Shown piece by piece: positions 1 to 7,985 of a stretch of 27,388 nt of DNA. Both the position numbers and the translations under genes were made by a program. The notes under the pieces were generated by a model. It was not told where the DNA came from. It made no database searches and worked only from the letters and a program-made list of their open reading frames with translations. Positions within the stretch are counted from its first letter, which is position 1. The number at the start of each line of letters is the position of its first letter. Source of the DNA: JAFAGX01 sp035624085 (GTDB lineage: Bacteria; Acidobacteriota; Terriglobia; Terriglobales; Acidobacteriaceae); contig DASPSE010000112.1 of NCBI GenBank assembly GCA_035624085.1, positions 1 through 27,388 on the forward strand, written 5' to 3'.

Positions 1-2342
1 AGATACGGATACTCTTCCAACTGGGCGTTCACCTGGCTGTATTCATTAATCAGCTGCTGCTTTTGGGTTGCCAACTGATCTTGGAAGTTGCTGATATCGG
101 TGGAGACATCCGTTTGATCGGTGTTGTTTTCGGCCAGATCCAGATTCAGAATGCCATTGGTGGGATCGGTCAAGTTGGTCAGGTCAGTGTTGAAGGCAGT
201 GGCAAAACCAGGCAGCGAACCGGTAGCGCTGTTCTGGAAAAAAGTCAACACAGCCGACGGATTGGTGGTCAATGCGTTGTTGAGTGTGGTGCTGTCGACG
301 GTCAGCGTGCCGTCGTCGTTCATGTTGATCCCGAGCGAGGCAAGGTTCACATAGCCTAGATTGTTCAGAGTGCTGTTGCCGGAAGCCGAATAGTTGATGT
401 CTGAAAGCAAACTAGACTGCAGCTGACGCAGGGAACTGTCGGACCCCAACGGACCCTCGGTGTTCGTAGTGGTATTGACTGTGAACTGTTGATTGATATC
501 ACCAATCACGGTGTTATAGGCCGTTACAAACGTATTGATGGCATTGGTAGCATCGGTGGTGTCGGGTCCGATGGAAAGCTGTAAAGGCACGCCAGGTTCG
601 GCGCTGACCAGATTCAGGGTCACGCCTGGAATCGCGTTCGTCACGGTATTGGTCGTGCTGGAGAATGGGATGTTATCGATCGACAGCTGCGCATTCGTTC
701 CGCCTACCGGGGTGGCAAAGGTCAGGTTGGTCGCAGGGTTGGCAACCGTCGTAAGGATGGTGTTGGTGTTGGTGGTGAAAGCCAAGTCACCGGCTGGCCC
801 CTGGGCCTGGCTGGTGATCGACAAGTGGTATCCGCCCGAATCTTGAACCACGTTGGCAGTGACTCCCCAGTCGTTTTCCGTGCTTTGGGTATTGATGTAA
901 CTCGCCAATGTAGTCAGCGTGTCATTGCTGCCCTGAGTGATGGGAATGTCAACCGTGGCACCGCTGGGGCTGAAACTGGCTGGTGCGCCGACGGCCCAGG
1001 TTCCGGCACCAGTCTCGGCTAGCGCTGGGGCAACCCCCGTCCCGGCGGCTGCTACCGAGCCGTACCCGATCACCAAGTCACCGGAGGCGTTGAGGGAGGC
1101 ACTGTATCGCCCGTCAGCATTGATCGCCTGGATCAGGTTCCCTACGGTGGCGCTCGATCCCACTCCGTACGTGCTGTAGGTATAAGAGTTGGTAGTTCCG
1201 ATCGTGAAGGTGCTTGCCGTCGCCGCGGCGCTTGAGGTGCCAGCGGCTGCGTTACTTGCCAGAACGTTGCTGGTATCGGTCAGGCTCACCTGGGAAGCGT
1301 TGGCAGTGACCGTAAGCACGCCGCCCGCAACCGAGGCCGTCATCTGGCCGGTTGCGGCCAGGATGGTCTCGAGGTTCGCCACCGTGGTCAATTGCACGCC
1401 GCCGTAGGTCTGACCGATGGTGTAGCTGTACGAAGTTTGTGCGCCAGTTCCCGGGGTGGTCAAATTGACGGTAATGATATCGCCGTTGTTTGCGCCACCG
1501 TTTGATATATCAGTAGCGCTGGTCAGCCCCCCCACGGTGCTGGCCCACGTGGAGCCAGTGGTGCCCCCGCTGAGCACAGCAGCGCCGCTCGTCGTATTGG
1601 TGGTACCCACTTGAGTCAGCGGGCCGATCTGTAGCTTGATGTCGCCGGTGCTTTGTCCGCTTTGCAAGATGGAATCATTGTTAGGGTCGCTCAAATCAGC
1701 TGTGTTCAGCATTCCCGTACTGGTGTTGGTCGTAATGGCCAGAGCCCCGGGCGTGCCAGTAGCCTGGCTGTAAATCGCCAGCCGTGCCCCGCTCGCATCA
1801 TTCAGCACTGTCGCAGTTACGCCCCAATTGTTTTGCGTACTCTGTTGGTTGATGTAGCTGACCAGGGTATTGAGCGTGTCATTGCTCCCGGGGGTGATGG
1901 GGATGTCTTCCGTGGTCGTCCCAATTTGCAGCTGCAGATCACCGCCAGTTGCGCCACTAGGCAAAAATGACACAGTCGCCCCGCCGGCGACCGCGTTAGT
2001 GTAGACGGTTCCGGCGGAGGCCAGCGTGGTGACCTCAATGGTGTGGCTTCCAGGCGCTGCCGAGTTCTGCGCCGTGGCGGTAAGGATAGCTGGCATCGAG
2101 GAGGTCGCCGTCATGCTCGCCAGCGCTCCCGTGGGATCGCTCAGCGCTTGCACTGCAGTCGCAAGATTGTTGAGATCGGTGTTGATGGAATTCAGATCGG
2201 TGGCCTGGGTTTGCAAAGTCGTCTGTTCCTGCTGCCAAACGGTTAATTCCCCGCTTTCCTGGGTCTGGATTTGGCTGACCAGCGAATTGACGTCAATGCC
2301 GTTCCCATTCAGCAACTGTGCTGCATTGAAACTGATTCCCAT
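1..2342 (-). CDS. fliD: flagellar filament cap protein FliD, very large, 3' end cut by window edge
   Basis: FliD forms the cap at the filament tip that folds exported flagellin. I read this gene by translating the minus strand from the ATG at 2342 (preceded by AGAGGA, about 7 nt away). The frame stays open for 780 codons to the window edge. The N-terminus (MGISFNAAQLLNGNGIDVN...) has the usual FliD start followed by a coiled-coil stretch. The last visible residues (...QLATQKQQLINEY...) are the FliD C-terminal coiled coil, so probably only some 20-40 residues are missing. Typical FliD is about 450-500 aa. The extra length is a Thr/Ser/Gly/Ala-rich central region holding several flagellin-IN-like modules, near residues 147-196, 300-345, 379-429 and 466-515. 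Copies one and four match at about 34 of 50 residues. The gene lies downstream of flagellin on the same strand. No sigma-28 box was found directly before it. Confidence 0.93.
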   Translation of the reverse strand, partial: MGISFNAAQLLNGNGIDVNSLVSQIQTQESGELTVWQQEQTTLQTQATDLNSINTDLNNLATAVQALSDPTGALASMTATSSMPAILTATAQNSAAPGSHTIEVTTLASAGTVYTNAVAGGATVSFLPSGATGGDLQLQIGTTTEDIPITPGSNDTLNTLVSYINQQSTQNNWGVTATVLNDASGARLAIYSQATGTPGALAITTNTSTGMLNTADLSDPNNDSILQSGQSTGDIKLQIGPLTQVGTTNTTSGAAVLSGGTTGSTWASTVGGLTSATDISNGGANNGDIITVNLTTPGTGAQTSYSYTIGQTYGGVQLTTVANLETILAATGQMTASVAGGVLTVTANASQVSLTDTSNVLASNAAAGTSSAAATASTFTIGTTNSYTYSTYGVGSSATVGNLIQAINADGRYSASLNASGDLVIGYGSVAAAGTGVAPALAETGAGTWAVGAPASFSPSGATVDIPITQGSNDTLTTLASYINTQSTENDWGVTANVVQDSGGYHLSITSQAQGPAGDLAFTTNTNTILTTVANPATNLTFATPVGGTNAQLSIDNIPFSSTTNTVTNAIPGVTLNLVSAEPGVPLQLSIGPDTTDATNAINTFVTAYNTVIGDINQQFTVNTTTNTEGPLGSDSSLRQLQSSLLSDINYSASGNSTLNNLGYVNLASLGINMNDDGTLTVDSTTLNNALTTNPSAVLTFFQNSATGSLPGFATAFNTDLTNLTDPTNGILNLDLAENNTDQTDVSTDISNFQDQLATQKQQLINEYSQVNAQLEEYPY

Positions 2343-2601
2343 TGTTTTTTCCTCTTGCGAACCCTGACCTCGGCGACTTGCCAGTCATGGAGTGCTATCC
2401 CGGCTAGCCTTAAGATTCTGCCTCGGCGCTTTTTTGCTTGCACGCAGACGCGCACATCACTGAATTGCTCTCGCAAAACGGAATGGTTCTTGGTTTACGT
2501 TTCCCGATCTGAACCTGTTCCGCAATGGCAGTTCACTCCTGCCCGATGCGTCTTCAGCCGCCAGCCGTAGCCGTCAATCCTCCTGACGCGGTGCAACAAA
2601 G
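2343..2601. other. non-coding spacer between flagellin and fliD
   Basis: The stretch between the flagellin terminator and the fliD start has no convincing ORF. Both strands were searched by eye for TAAA-N15-GCCGAT and for a sigma-54 -24/-12 pair, and none fits. Apart from the fliD Shine-Dalgarno (minus-strand AGAGGA just before 2342), no regulatory site was recognised. How fliD is transcribed is therefore not visible here. Confidence 0.5.
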
Positions 2602-2635
2602 CGAAAGGAGGGCGGACACGTCTGCCCTCCTTTCG
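2602..2635 (-). terminator. strong hairpin terminator after flagellin
   Basis: CGAAAGGAGGGC (2602-2613) pairs perfectly with GCCCTCCTTTCG (2624-2635). The stem extends inward by three more pairs (one of them G-T) to a CACG loop, giving about 15 bp. It lies 8 bp after the flagellin stop codon. On the minus strand the stem is followed by only a short T run (TTTG), so termination is likely but the U tract is weak. Confidence 0.75.
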
Positions 2636-2643
2636 AGTAAGCA

Positions 2644-4437
2644 TTACTGGAGCAGTTTCAGCACCAACTGCTGCATCTGGTTGGCCTGGGCCAGAGCGGC
2701 GACGCCGGTCTGTTCCATGATCGAATACTGGGACATATTTGCCACCGTCGATGGAATATCGGCTGCCATGATCTGATTTTCAGCTGATGTCAGGTTCTGT
2801 ATGTCGTTGTTGATGACGTTGCCGGCGCTCTGCAGCCGGTTGACGCTGGCGCCGAGCGTGCCTCGTAGCGCGGCGACCGCGTTGATGGCATTCGAAATGT
2901 CGCTCAGAGCGGTTGTTGCCGCACCCGAAGTGGACAAGTTGTCGCTGGCGATGCTGGCGCCGTTCATGTAACTGGCCGAAAGCGACCCGACGGTGATGGC
3001 GATGGTGTTCGCCGGGTTGGCGCTGTCATCGGTGAGGTAGATGTCAGTCACCCCGGCCACGCTGGCCTGAGCACCGGCGGCAAAAGTACCAAGTACCCCA
3101 GCGCCGGTCATCGAGCCCGAAAGCGCCGGGGCATTGTTGGGATTGTTGGGATCGGCGATGACCAAATCACCGTTGCCGTTGAGCGAAGCCGACAGGCCCA
3201 TGGCGTTGAGGTCCGACATTAGCGCGCCCACCGTCAGGTTGCCCTGATCGTAGAAGGTGGTGCCGGAGGAAGCGCCATAAGGTGTTACCGTGAGCGTCTT
3301 GGTTGCGCCCGTAGTCGTGGCAAAGCCGCCGAATTCGGTGCCGTCGCCGAAGTCGGTGGTCACGGGACCGGTGGTGGCGGTTGTCGGTTCCTGCACAGAA
3401 CCGTAGCCGATCGCCAGTTTGTTGTTGCTGTTGATCGCAGCCGTGTACCTGCCATCGTTATTGACGGCGGTGATTAGGTTCTGGACTGTATCAACCGCAC
3501 CGCCTGCGCTGGCCGCGTAGGTGGTGTACACGAATGGGTTGTTATTGCCAATGGTAAGAGTGGCCGCGGTTCCGGTGTTGGCGGAACTTCCAGTTCCAGC
3601 GCCGCCCAAGTTGTTGTTGGTGTCCTCGGTCAAAGCAACGCTGCGTCCGTTTGCGTAGATATCGAGCGCTGCTTGACCGCCTGCGCCGTGTGCAACGCCG
3701 GTGATGAAGCCCTTCGACTGCATATCGGTGAGCATGGCTCCCACCGTGCTGGCCACGCCGCCGGTTTGGTAAGTATAGACAGAACTGCCGCCCGTTCCTG
3801 GGTTGGTAATGGTGAATTGGATGGTGGAGTTGGCGGAGATTACCGAGTTCACGTTGTAGGTCGCTGCCGCGCTGACCCATTCGCCGGCGGTCCCGGCCTG
3901 CAGGGAGTCCGTCGTTGCGACGTTGTTGGCCGAGACCTGCGTCAGCGGCGAACCACCCAGCGATGAGGCTGAGGTCAGGGCGGTAGTGTTGCCGCTGACT
4001 TCGGTGTTGGCGTTGGTGTTCTGGAACACCTGTTCGCCGTTGAAATTGGTGGTCGCGCCGATGCGGTTGATTTCTGCCTGGATGGAAGCGAATTCAGCCT
4101 GCAGCGGAGCGCGCTCAGTGTTGGACAGGGTGCCGTTGGCCGATTCAGTCGCCAGGGTGACGGCGCGGTTGAGCAGCGTGGTCACCTGGGCGAGGGCACC
4201 GTCGGCAACTTGCAGTTTTCCTACGCCATCGCTGGCGTTTTGCGCTGATTGTGTGAGAGCTGTAACGTTGGCCATCAAGCCGTTGGCCACGGCCAGGCCG
4301 GCAGCATCATCGGCTCCGGTGTTGATGCGCGATCCAGAAGACAGTTCGTCCAGTGTCTTCTCGAGGTTGTTGTTTGTGATGTTCAACTGATTTTCCGCCG
4401 CCAGGGCCGGAATGTTGTTCAGAATACTAAATGACAT
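2644..4437 (-). CDS. fliC: flagellin with expanded variable domain (597 aa)
   Basis: This is the structural subunit of the flagellar filament, exported through the flagellar type III apparatus. Residues 1-140 carry the classic D0/D1 signature (NITNNNLEKTLDELSSG, then INTGADDAAGLAVANGL). Residues 505-597 form the C-terminal D1/D0 helices and end in VLKLLQ. Many flagellins are 270-500 aa. The added length is residues 150-500, Thr/Gly/Asn/Ala-rich, with three related IN-like modules at about 221-265, 303-347 and 394-435. The start is fixed by AAGGAG about 8 nt before the ATG. A sigma-28 promoter lies about 110 bp upstream and a hairpin follows the stop. Only one flagellin is seen here; others may exist elsewhere in the genome. 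Confidence 0.96.
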   Translation of the reverse strand: MSFSILNNIPALAAENQLNITNNNLEKTLDELSSGSRINTGADDAAGLAVANGLMANVTALTQSAQNASDGVGKLQVADGALAQVTTLLNRAVTLATESANGTLSNTERAPLQAEFASIQAEINRIGATTNFNGEQVFQNTNANTEVSGNTTALTSASSLGGSPLTQVSANNVATTDSLQAGTAGEWVSAAATYNVNSVISANSTIQFTITNPGTGGSSVYTYQTGGVASTVGAMLTDMQSKGFITGVAHGAGGQAALDIYANGRSVALTEDTNNNLGGAGTGSSANTGTAATLTIGNNNPFVYTTYAASAGGAVDTVQNLITAVNNDGRYTAAINSNNKLAIGYGSVQEPTTATTGPVTTDFGDGTEFGGFATTTGATKTLTVTPYGASSGTTFYDQGNLTVGALMSDLNAMGLSASLNGNGDLVIADPNNPNNAPALSGSMTGAGVLGTFAAGAQASVAGVTDIYLTDDSANPANTIAITVGSLSASYMNGASIASDNLSTSGAATTALSDISNAINAVAALRGTLGASVNRLQSAGNVINNDIQNLTSAENQIMAADIPSTVANMSQYSIMEQTGVAALAQANQMQQLVLKLLQ

Positions 4438-4544
4438 TTTGTTGCTCCTTTAGTTTTTTCCGGTTCCGTTGGAATTACCCGCGTTCGGGCCGGTTTCCGT
4501 CCATTCCTTGGTGGCGGAACCTGATTTTTGACCTTCAGTGGGTC

Positions 4545-4571
4545 CCATCGGCAGGGCGCGAAAACCCTTTA
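4545..4571 (-). promoter_or_regulatory. sigma-28 (FliA) promoter for flagellin
   Basis: Read on the minus strand: TAAA (4571-4568), exactly 15 bp, then GCCGATGG (4552-4545). The enterobacterial FliA consensus is TAAA-N15-GCCGATAA, so -35 is perfect and -10 matches 6 of 8, including the whole GCCGAT core. It predicts a leader of roughly 100 nt before the flagellin ATG. The same pattern recurs before the receptor gene in this window. Confidence 0.88.
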
Positions 4572-4630
4572 GGAAATCTCCCACCTTCCGCAGCAACACC
4601 TTTGTAACTTCCAAGTTCATCCACCTTTCG

Positions 4631-4657
4631 TGATCTCTGTCCTGAAGTTGTCGATAG
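4631..4657 (+). promoter_or_regulatory. weak sigma-28-like site upstream of flbD
   Basis: TGAT (4631-4634), 15 bp, then GTCGATAG (4650-4657), 50 bp before the flbD start. Spacing is exact, but the -35 box matches only 2 of 4 and the -10 box 6 of 8. The site is within the flagellin-flbD divergent spacer. It may be a weak motility promoter or chance. Confidence 0.3.
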
Positions 4658-4707
4658 CCCCGAGAGGGACTACTGCCATCACGGCAGCGCGTCTCCGGAG
4701 GCGGCGC

Positions 4708-4977
4708 ATGATCCAGTTGACTCGGCTGAACAATAGTCCTCTGATCGTGAACTCGGACTTGATCAAGTTCGTCGAGCAGTCTCCGGATACCGTCATCACC
4801 CTCATAAACGGGGAGAAAATCTTGGTGCGCGAGGCTGCGGAGAAAGTGCTGGAACGGATCGTCCGCTTTCGCCGGGCGGTACTGGAAGGGATTTATCCGG
4901 CCGCGAGCCATTTGCCCGCGATTCCCGCCGCGGCTGACGACAAACACACGGAGCCGGATGAAGGCTCCGAAAGGTAA
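4708..4977 (+). CDS. flbD: FlbD-family flagellar protein (89 aa)
   Basis: This is the small FlbD family found beside motA/motB or flagellar basal-body genes in spirochaetes, clostridia and others. Its molecular role is poorly defined. The body MIQLTRLNNSPLIVNSDLIK, then an ITLINGEKILVREA-type strand, is the whole family domain. A longer reading from 4630 exists, but the ATG at 4708 has GGAGG 6 nt upstream and gives the family's normal N-terminus. Residues after about 60 are a Pro/Ala/Glu-rich tail. The stop lies 6 bp before the motA GTG, so flbD-motA-motB should be co-transcribed. Confidence 0.88.
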   Translation: MIQLTRLNNSPLIVNSDLIKFVEQSPDTVITLINGEKILVREAAEKVLERIVRFRRAVLEGIYPAASHLPAIPAAADDKHTEPDEGSER

Positions 4978-4983
4978 GCGTTT

Positions 4984-5772
4984 GTGGATAAGGCGAGCTG
5001 GGGCGGCGTGGCGCTGGGCTTAGGGGGCATCGTGGGAGGCCTGCTGCTCGAAGGCGGCAATCTATCGCAAGTGCTGCAGCCCACTGCCGCAATGATTGTG
5101 TTCGGAGGCACAACCGGAGCCGTGCTCCTGCAGTTTCCGCTACCGGTGGTAACAAAGGCGGCTCGGAGTCTGGCCCATGTGTTTCTGCAACCGAACCGCA
5201 ACCCGGACAAGACGGTACAGGAACTGGTGAAATACGCCAACCGGGCGCGGCGTGAAGGCATTGTCTCTCTGGATGCAGAACTGGAGAGTATCAACGAACC
5301 GTTTCTCAAGAAATCGTTGATGCTGGCCGTGGATGGCACCGAGCCTCAGGAATTGCGCAGCATCATGGAGCTGGAACTGCAAAACCAGGCTGATCAGGAG
5401 GACAAAATTCCCCAAGTCTTCGAGTCGGCTGGCGGTTTCTCACCCACCATCGGAATCATTGGCGCGGTTCTTGGCCTTATTCAAGTGATGCAACACCTGG
5501 ACAAGATTGATGAAGTCGGACGCGGCATCGCCGTCGCCTTCGTTGCGACTATCTACGGAGTCGGCGCCGCCAATCTGTTCCTGCTTCCCGCGGCCGGCAA
5601 GTTGCGAATTCGTATTCGGGAAGAACAGCTACTTCGCGAAATGACGCTCGAAGGAGTGGTGTCGATTCTGGAAGGGATGAATCCGCGAACGCTGGAAAGC
5701 AGGTTGCGTGGTTTTCTGGAGGAAAGCAGGAGGGAGACAGTTAAGCCCGCGCCGGTGGACACGTCTCCATGA
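4984..5772 (+). CDS. motA: flagellar motor stator protein MotA
   Basis: MotA forms, with MotB, the ion channel of the flagellar stator in the inner membrane and pushes on the FliG ring. At 262 aa it is of PomA/MotC-type length. Four membrane segments are visible (about 8-24, 32-52, 150-170, 180-203). The large cytoplasmic loop carries the basic/acidic stretch ARREGIVSLDAELE, which in the family interacts with FliG. The third membrane segment has the conserved FSPTIGIIGAVLGLI with its essential proline. It starts at GTG 4984, 6 bp after flbD, with AAAGG at the end of flbD as ribosome site. The stop overlaps the motB start as ATGA. Whether it uses protons or sodium cannot be decided here. Confidence 0.95.
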   Translation: MDKASWGGVALGLGGIVGGLLLEGGNLSQVLQPTAAMIVFGGTTGAVLLQFPLPVVTKAARSLAHVFLQPNRNPDKTVQELVKYANRARREGIVSLDAELESINEPFLKKSLMLAVDGTEPQELRSIMELELQNQADQEDKIPQVFESAGGFSPTIGIIGAVLGLIQVMQHLDKIDEVGRGIAVAFVATIYGVGAANLFLLPAAGKLRIRIREEQLLREMTLEGVVSILEGMNPRTLESRLRGFLEESRRETVKPAPVDTSP

Positions 5773-6533
5773 AACCCAAGAAAAAGTCTGCCACGCGCGT
5801 CAGCCACGATCGCTGGCTGGTTTCGTATGCCGACTTTATCACTCTGCTGTTCGCGTTCTTTGTGGTCCTGTATTCCGCCGCGCAGGTAGATAAGCGGAAA
5901 ATTGGTAAGCTGGCGGCGGGCATTCAGACGGCCTTCGAACAACTCGGACCTTTTCCGGCGACTGGCCCGCCAAGAATGCTGCCGACTCCTTCGCCAGTGT
6001 CTTTCAACAACCCTCCGCCCGGTCCCGTCTTTCAGCCCCCGGAACCAAGCCGCGACTTGATGTTCTTGAGAAAGGAACTGGAACAAGCCCTCGCTCCCGA
6101 GATTCTGCGCGGCGAAGTTGCCTTGCGCGATGCTCCGGATGGGCTGGTCGTCAGCCTGCGGGAGGCTGGTTTCTTCGACAGCGGTTCCGCCGGCATCAAA
6201 GTAGAATCTGAGCCGGCTTTCAGCCGCATGGCGACACTGCTTGAGGACCGACAATGCAACCTTCGCATCGAGGGGCACACGGATAACGTGCCGATTCACA
6301 ATTCCCAATACAACTCGAATTGGGAACTGTCCACCGCTCGCTCCACGGAGATGATCCGGCTCCTGATCACGAGATACGACTTCGCTCCCGCGCGCCTTAC
6401 CGCCGCCGGCTACGCCGAATATCATCCCATCGCCAGCAATGACACCGAGGCTGGCCGCGCCCTGAACCGCCGCGTGGACGTGGTGATTCTGGGACAGCTG
6501 CAGTTAACTGGCACACCTCCTACGCCAAAGTAA
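5769..6533 (+). CDS. motB: flagellar motor stator protein MotB
   Basis: MotB is the stator subunit that carries the ion-binding aspartate and anchors the complex to peptidoglycan. Residues 1-15 are basic and cytoplasmic. Residues 16-37 are the single membrane helix with SYADFITLLFAFF; Asp22 is the conserved ion-binding residue. A Pro-rich linker (about 55-90) follows. The OmpA-like peptidoglycan-binding domain spans about 150-245, with GHTDNVP and the conserved RAxNRRVDV ending. The ATG overlaps the motA stop by 4 bases, so the two are translationally coupled. At 254 aa the length is ordinary. Confidence 0.96.
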   Translation: MKPKKKSATRVSHDRWLVSYADFITLLFAFFVVLYSAAQVDKRKIGKLAAGIQTAFEQLGPFPATGPPRMLPTPSPVSFNNPPPGPVFQPPEPSRDLMFLRKELEQALAPEILRGEVALRDAPDGLVVSLREAGFFDSGSAGIKVESEPAFSRMATLLEDRQCNLRIEGHTDNVPIHNSQYNSNWELSTARSTEMIRLLITRYDFAPARLTAAGYAEYHPIASNDTEAGRALNRRVDVVILGQLQLTGTPPTPK

Positions 6534-6648
6534 CTTTGCCTGGGCCTTCGCGTTCTAGCCATCGTAGCAACCGCCAAGCTGCGAGTTTTGCACGGTGCAC
6601 TCGTGGCGTCGGGCAGTGCTGATCGACTGGCCCACCCGCTTGGGTCCT

Positions 6649-6675
6649 TGAAGTGTCCGTTTTGTTTGCCGATAG
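6649..6675 (+). promoter_or_regulatory. sigma-28-type promoter for the 283-aa gene
   Basis: TGAA (6649-6652), exactly 15 bp, then GCCGATAG (6668-6675). This is one mismatch in the -35 box and one in the -10 box from the FliA consensus TAAA-N15-GCCGATAA. It ends 57 bp before the ATG at 6733. The site lies in the non-coding spacer after motB, so the match is not a by-product of coding sequence. Confidence 0.7.
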
Positions 6676-6732
6676 ATTTTCTTGCGAGTGCACTGTGGCC
6701 AATTCTGAAAGAACAGCGATCCGAAGTGCCAG

Positions 6733-7584
6733 ATGAGCCTAAACGACAAAAGCGGAGTACTGTCCCCAGCCCTAGGTAGCAGGGTCGAGATCGTTTCGAT
6801 ACCGTGCCATTTTCATGCGAGCAAGTATGATCTGCTGGGACAGTTGTTCCTGCCCCTCCTGGGCTCGGCTCAGCAAGCCAACGATCTGATGGGAGTCCGA
6901 GCTCGGGGCGACCGTTCAGCCCTGGAGGCCGCCGCCTACATGGCTGGCGAACTTCTGCGCGATCGCAGTTTTGCGCCCGTCCGGTCGTTGAGCACGGGGG
7001 CCTCCAACCTTTATCAGCTGGACTTTGTCGCCGATCAATTCCAAGTAGAGAGCACCGTTTTCAGCTCCGGAGCCGGCAAACAAGCACTGTTTCGCGTAAG
7101 CATCAGGGGTCGGATCCGCGGGGACAAATTCCAGGTGTTCGACTCTGTGACGAATAACCCGCTCTTTCCTTTCACAAGAATCGAAGCTGACAGACCGGAT
7201 TTCTTTGAGCGCGAGTTTCCCCTTCTCGCCCACGAGTCACGCAAGAATTTGGCGTCTGTAGCGGACCGACGAAACACCCCTGCGCATGAAATCATCGATC
7301 TCAGGCTGGGCGTTCCAGTATCCGGCACGATCGTTAACGTACGGGTGCAAAAGGCCGCTGACTCCTCAGTCGAGGTGAAGAGCCCTACGAGCAGCGCCAT
7401 CGTCATGAGGCTTCCGTTTTCCTCGCTGAACAACATCGCTAAGTTGGCAGACACCGTCGGACACTACTTGTCCACGAATACAAATGCCAGAAAGTTACTG
7501 GAAAGCACTGTGGCCTCCTCGGAGCCCGCCGAAAAAGCCACTCCTGTTCCCGAAAAGGGAGAAACGTCCGGCAGCACATTGTAG
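6733..7584 (+). CDS. unknown protein, likely in the flagellar late regulon (283 aa)
   Basis: I do not recognise this family. The frame is open for 283 codons and reads like a real soluble protein: mixed hydrophobic/charged strands and helices, and aromatic-rich patches (NNPLFPFTRIEADRPDFF at about 151-168). The last 25 residues are a disordered Ser/Glu/Pro-rich tail. There is no signal peptide or membrane helix. The ATG has no clear Shine-Dalgarno. Opposite-strand frames here are shorter and of poor composition. It sits between motB and a beta-barrel gene, in the same direction, behind its own sigma-28-like promoter, which argues for a motility-linked role. It could be a flagellar regulator, a motor accessory or a chemotaxis-associated protein; nothing in the sequence decides this. 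Confidence 0.62.
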   Translation: MSLNDKSGVLSPALGSRVEIVSIPCHFHASKYDLLGQLFLPLLGSAQQANDLMGVRARGDRSALEAAAYMAGELLRDRSFAPVRSLSTGASNLYQLDFVADQFQVESTVFSSGAGKQALFRVSIRGRIRGDKFQVFDSVTNNPLFPFTRIEADRPDFFEREFPLLAHESRKNLASVADRRNTPAHEIIDLRLGVPVSGTIVNVRVQKAADSSVEVKSPTSSAIVMRLPFSSLNNIAKLADTVGHYLSTNTNARKLLESTVASSEPAEKATPVPEKGETSGSTL

Positions 7585-7910
7585 CCGCGGCCCTGGGAGG
7601 CCGGTTTTCAACCCTGGGGCAAGTCCCTTTCCGACAACCTGTGCGATTCCTGGGTTTGCGCTGCGTGCCGCAATTCATGCGGCATGCTGTCGGCCTCGCG
7701 CACCGAGAACACCGGCAACGCAGGCCTAATTCGCTGCGCCTCAGCGGGTGCGTGAAACTGCTGAGGGCTCTCGGCCAATTGCCGCACGGATTGGAGCGCT
7801 CTCGAATTTCTTGCCGCACTTGCCATAAGTGTCCGTTGCATCCAGCACAGCACGCCACCCGCCGTAAGACTTCTCCGCCAAGGCGCTCTAGCCCAATTCA
7901 CTTCCGTTTC
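7585..7910. other. non-coding spacer before the beta-barrel gene
   Basis: This stretch has several short frames on both strands, all with Arg/Pro/Cys-rich composition typical of shadows in GC-rich DNA. No plausible gene, strong hairpin with T run or repeat was found. A sigma-28-like promoter lies just beyond its right end. Confidence 0.5.
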
Positions 7911-7937
7911 TAAAGCGTCCCACGCGGCTGTCGATGC
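7911..7937 (+). promoter_or_regulatory. sigma-28-type promoter for the beta-barrel gene
   Basis: TAAA (7911-7914), exactly 15 bp, then GTCGATGC (7930-7937). The -35 box is perfect; the -10 core differs from GCCGAT only at its second base. It ends 48 bp before the ATG at 7986 and lies in non-coding DNA. Confidence 0.62.
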
Positions 7938-7985
7938 TGCCTTGTAGGCGGCCCTTCGCCTGCTTCGAAAGCGAAAGGACTAGAT

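Noticed and set aside
4450..4947. 165-codon minus-strand frame upstream of flagellin
   Set aside because: It is antisense to flbD, overlaps the flagellin promoter and has Arg/Gly/Asp-rich composition without any recognisable domain.
5553..6425. 290-codon minus-strand frame opposite motA/motB
   Set aside because: motA and motB are unmistakable on the plus strand; this is a shadow frame.
7439..7858. 139-codon minus-strand frame in the spacer before the beta-barrel gene
   Set aside because: Cys/Arg/Pro-rich composition, no ribosome site, and overlap with the end of the 283-aa gene.
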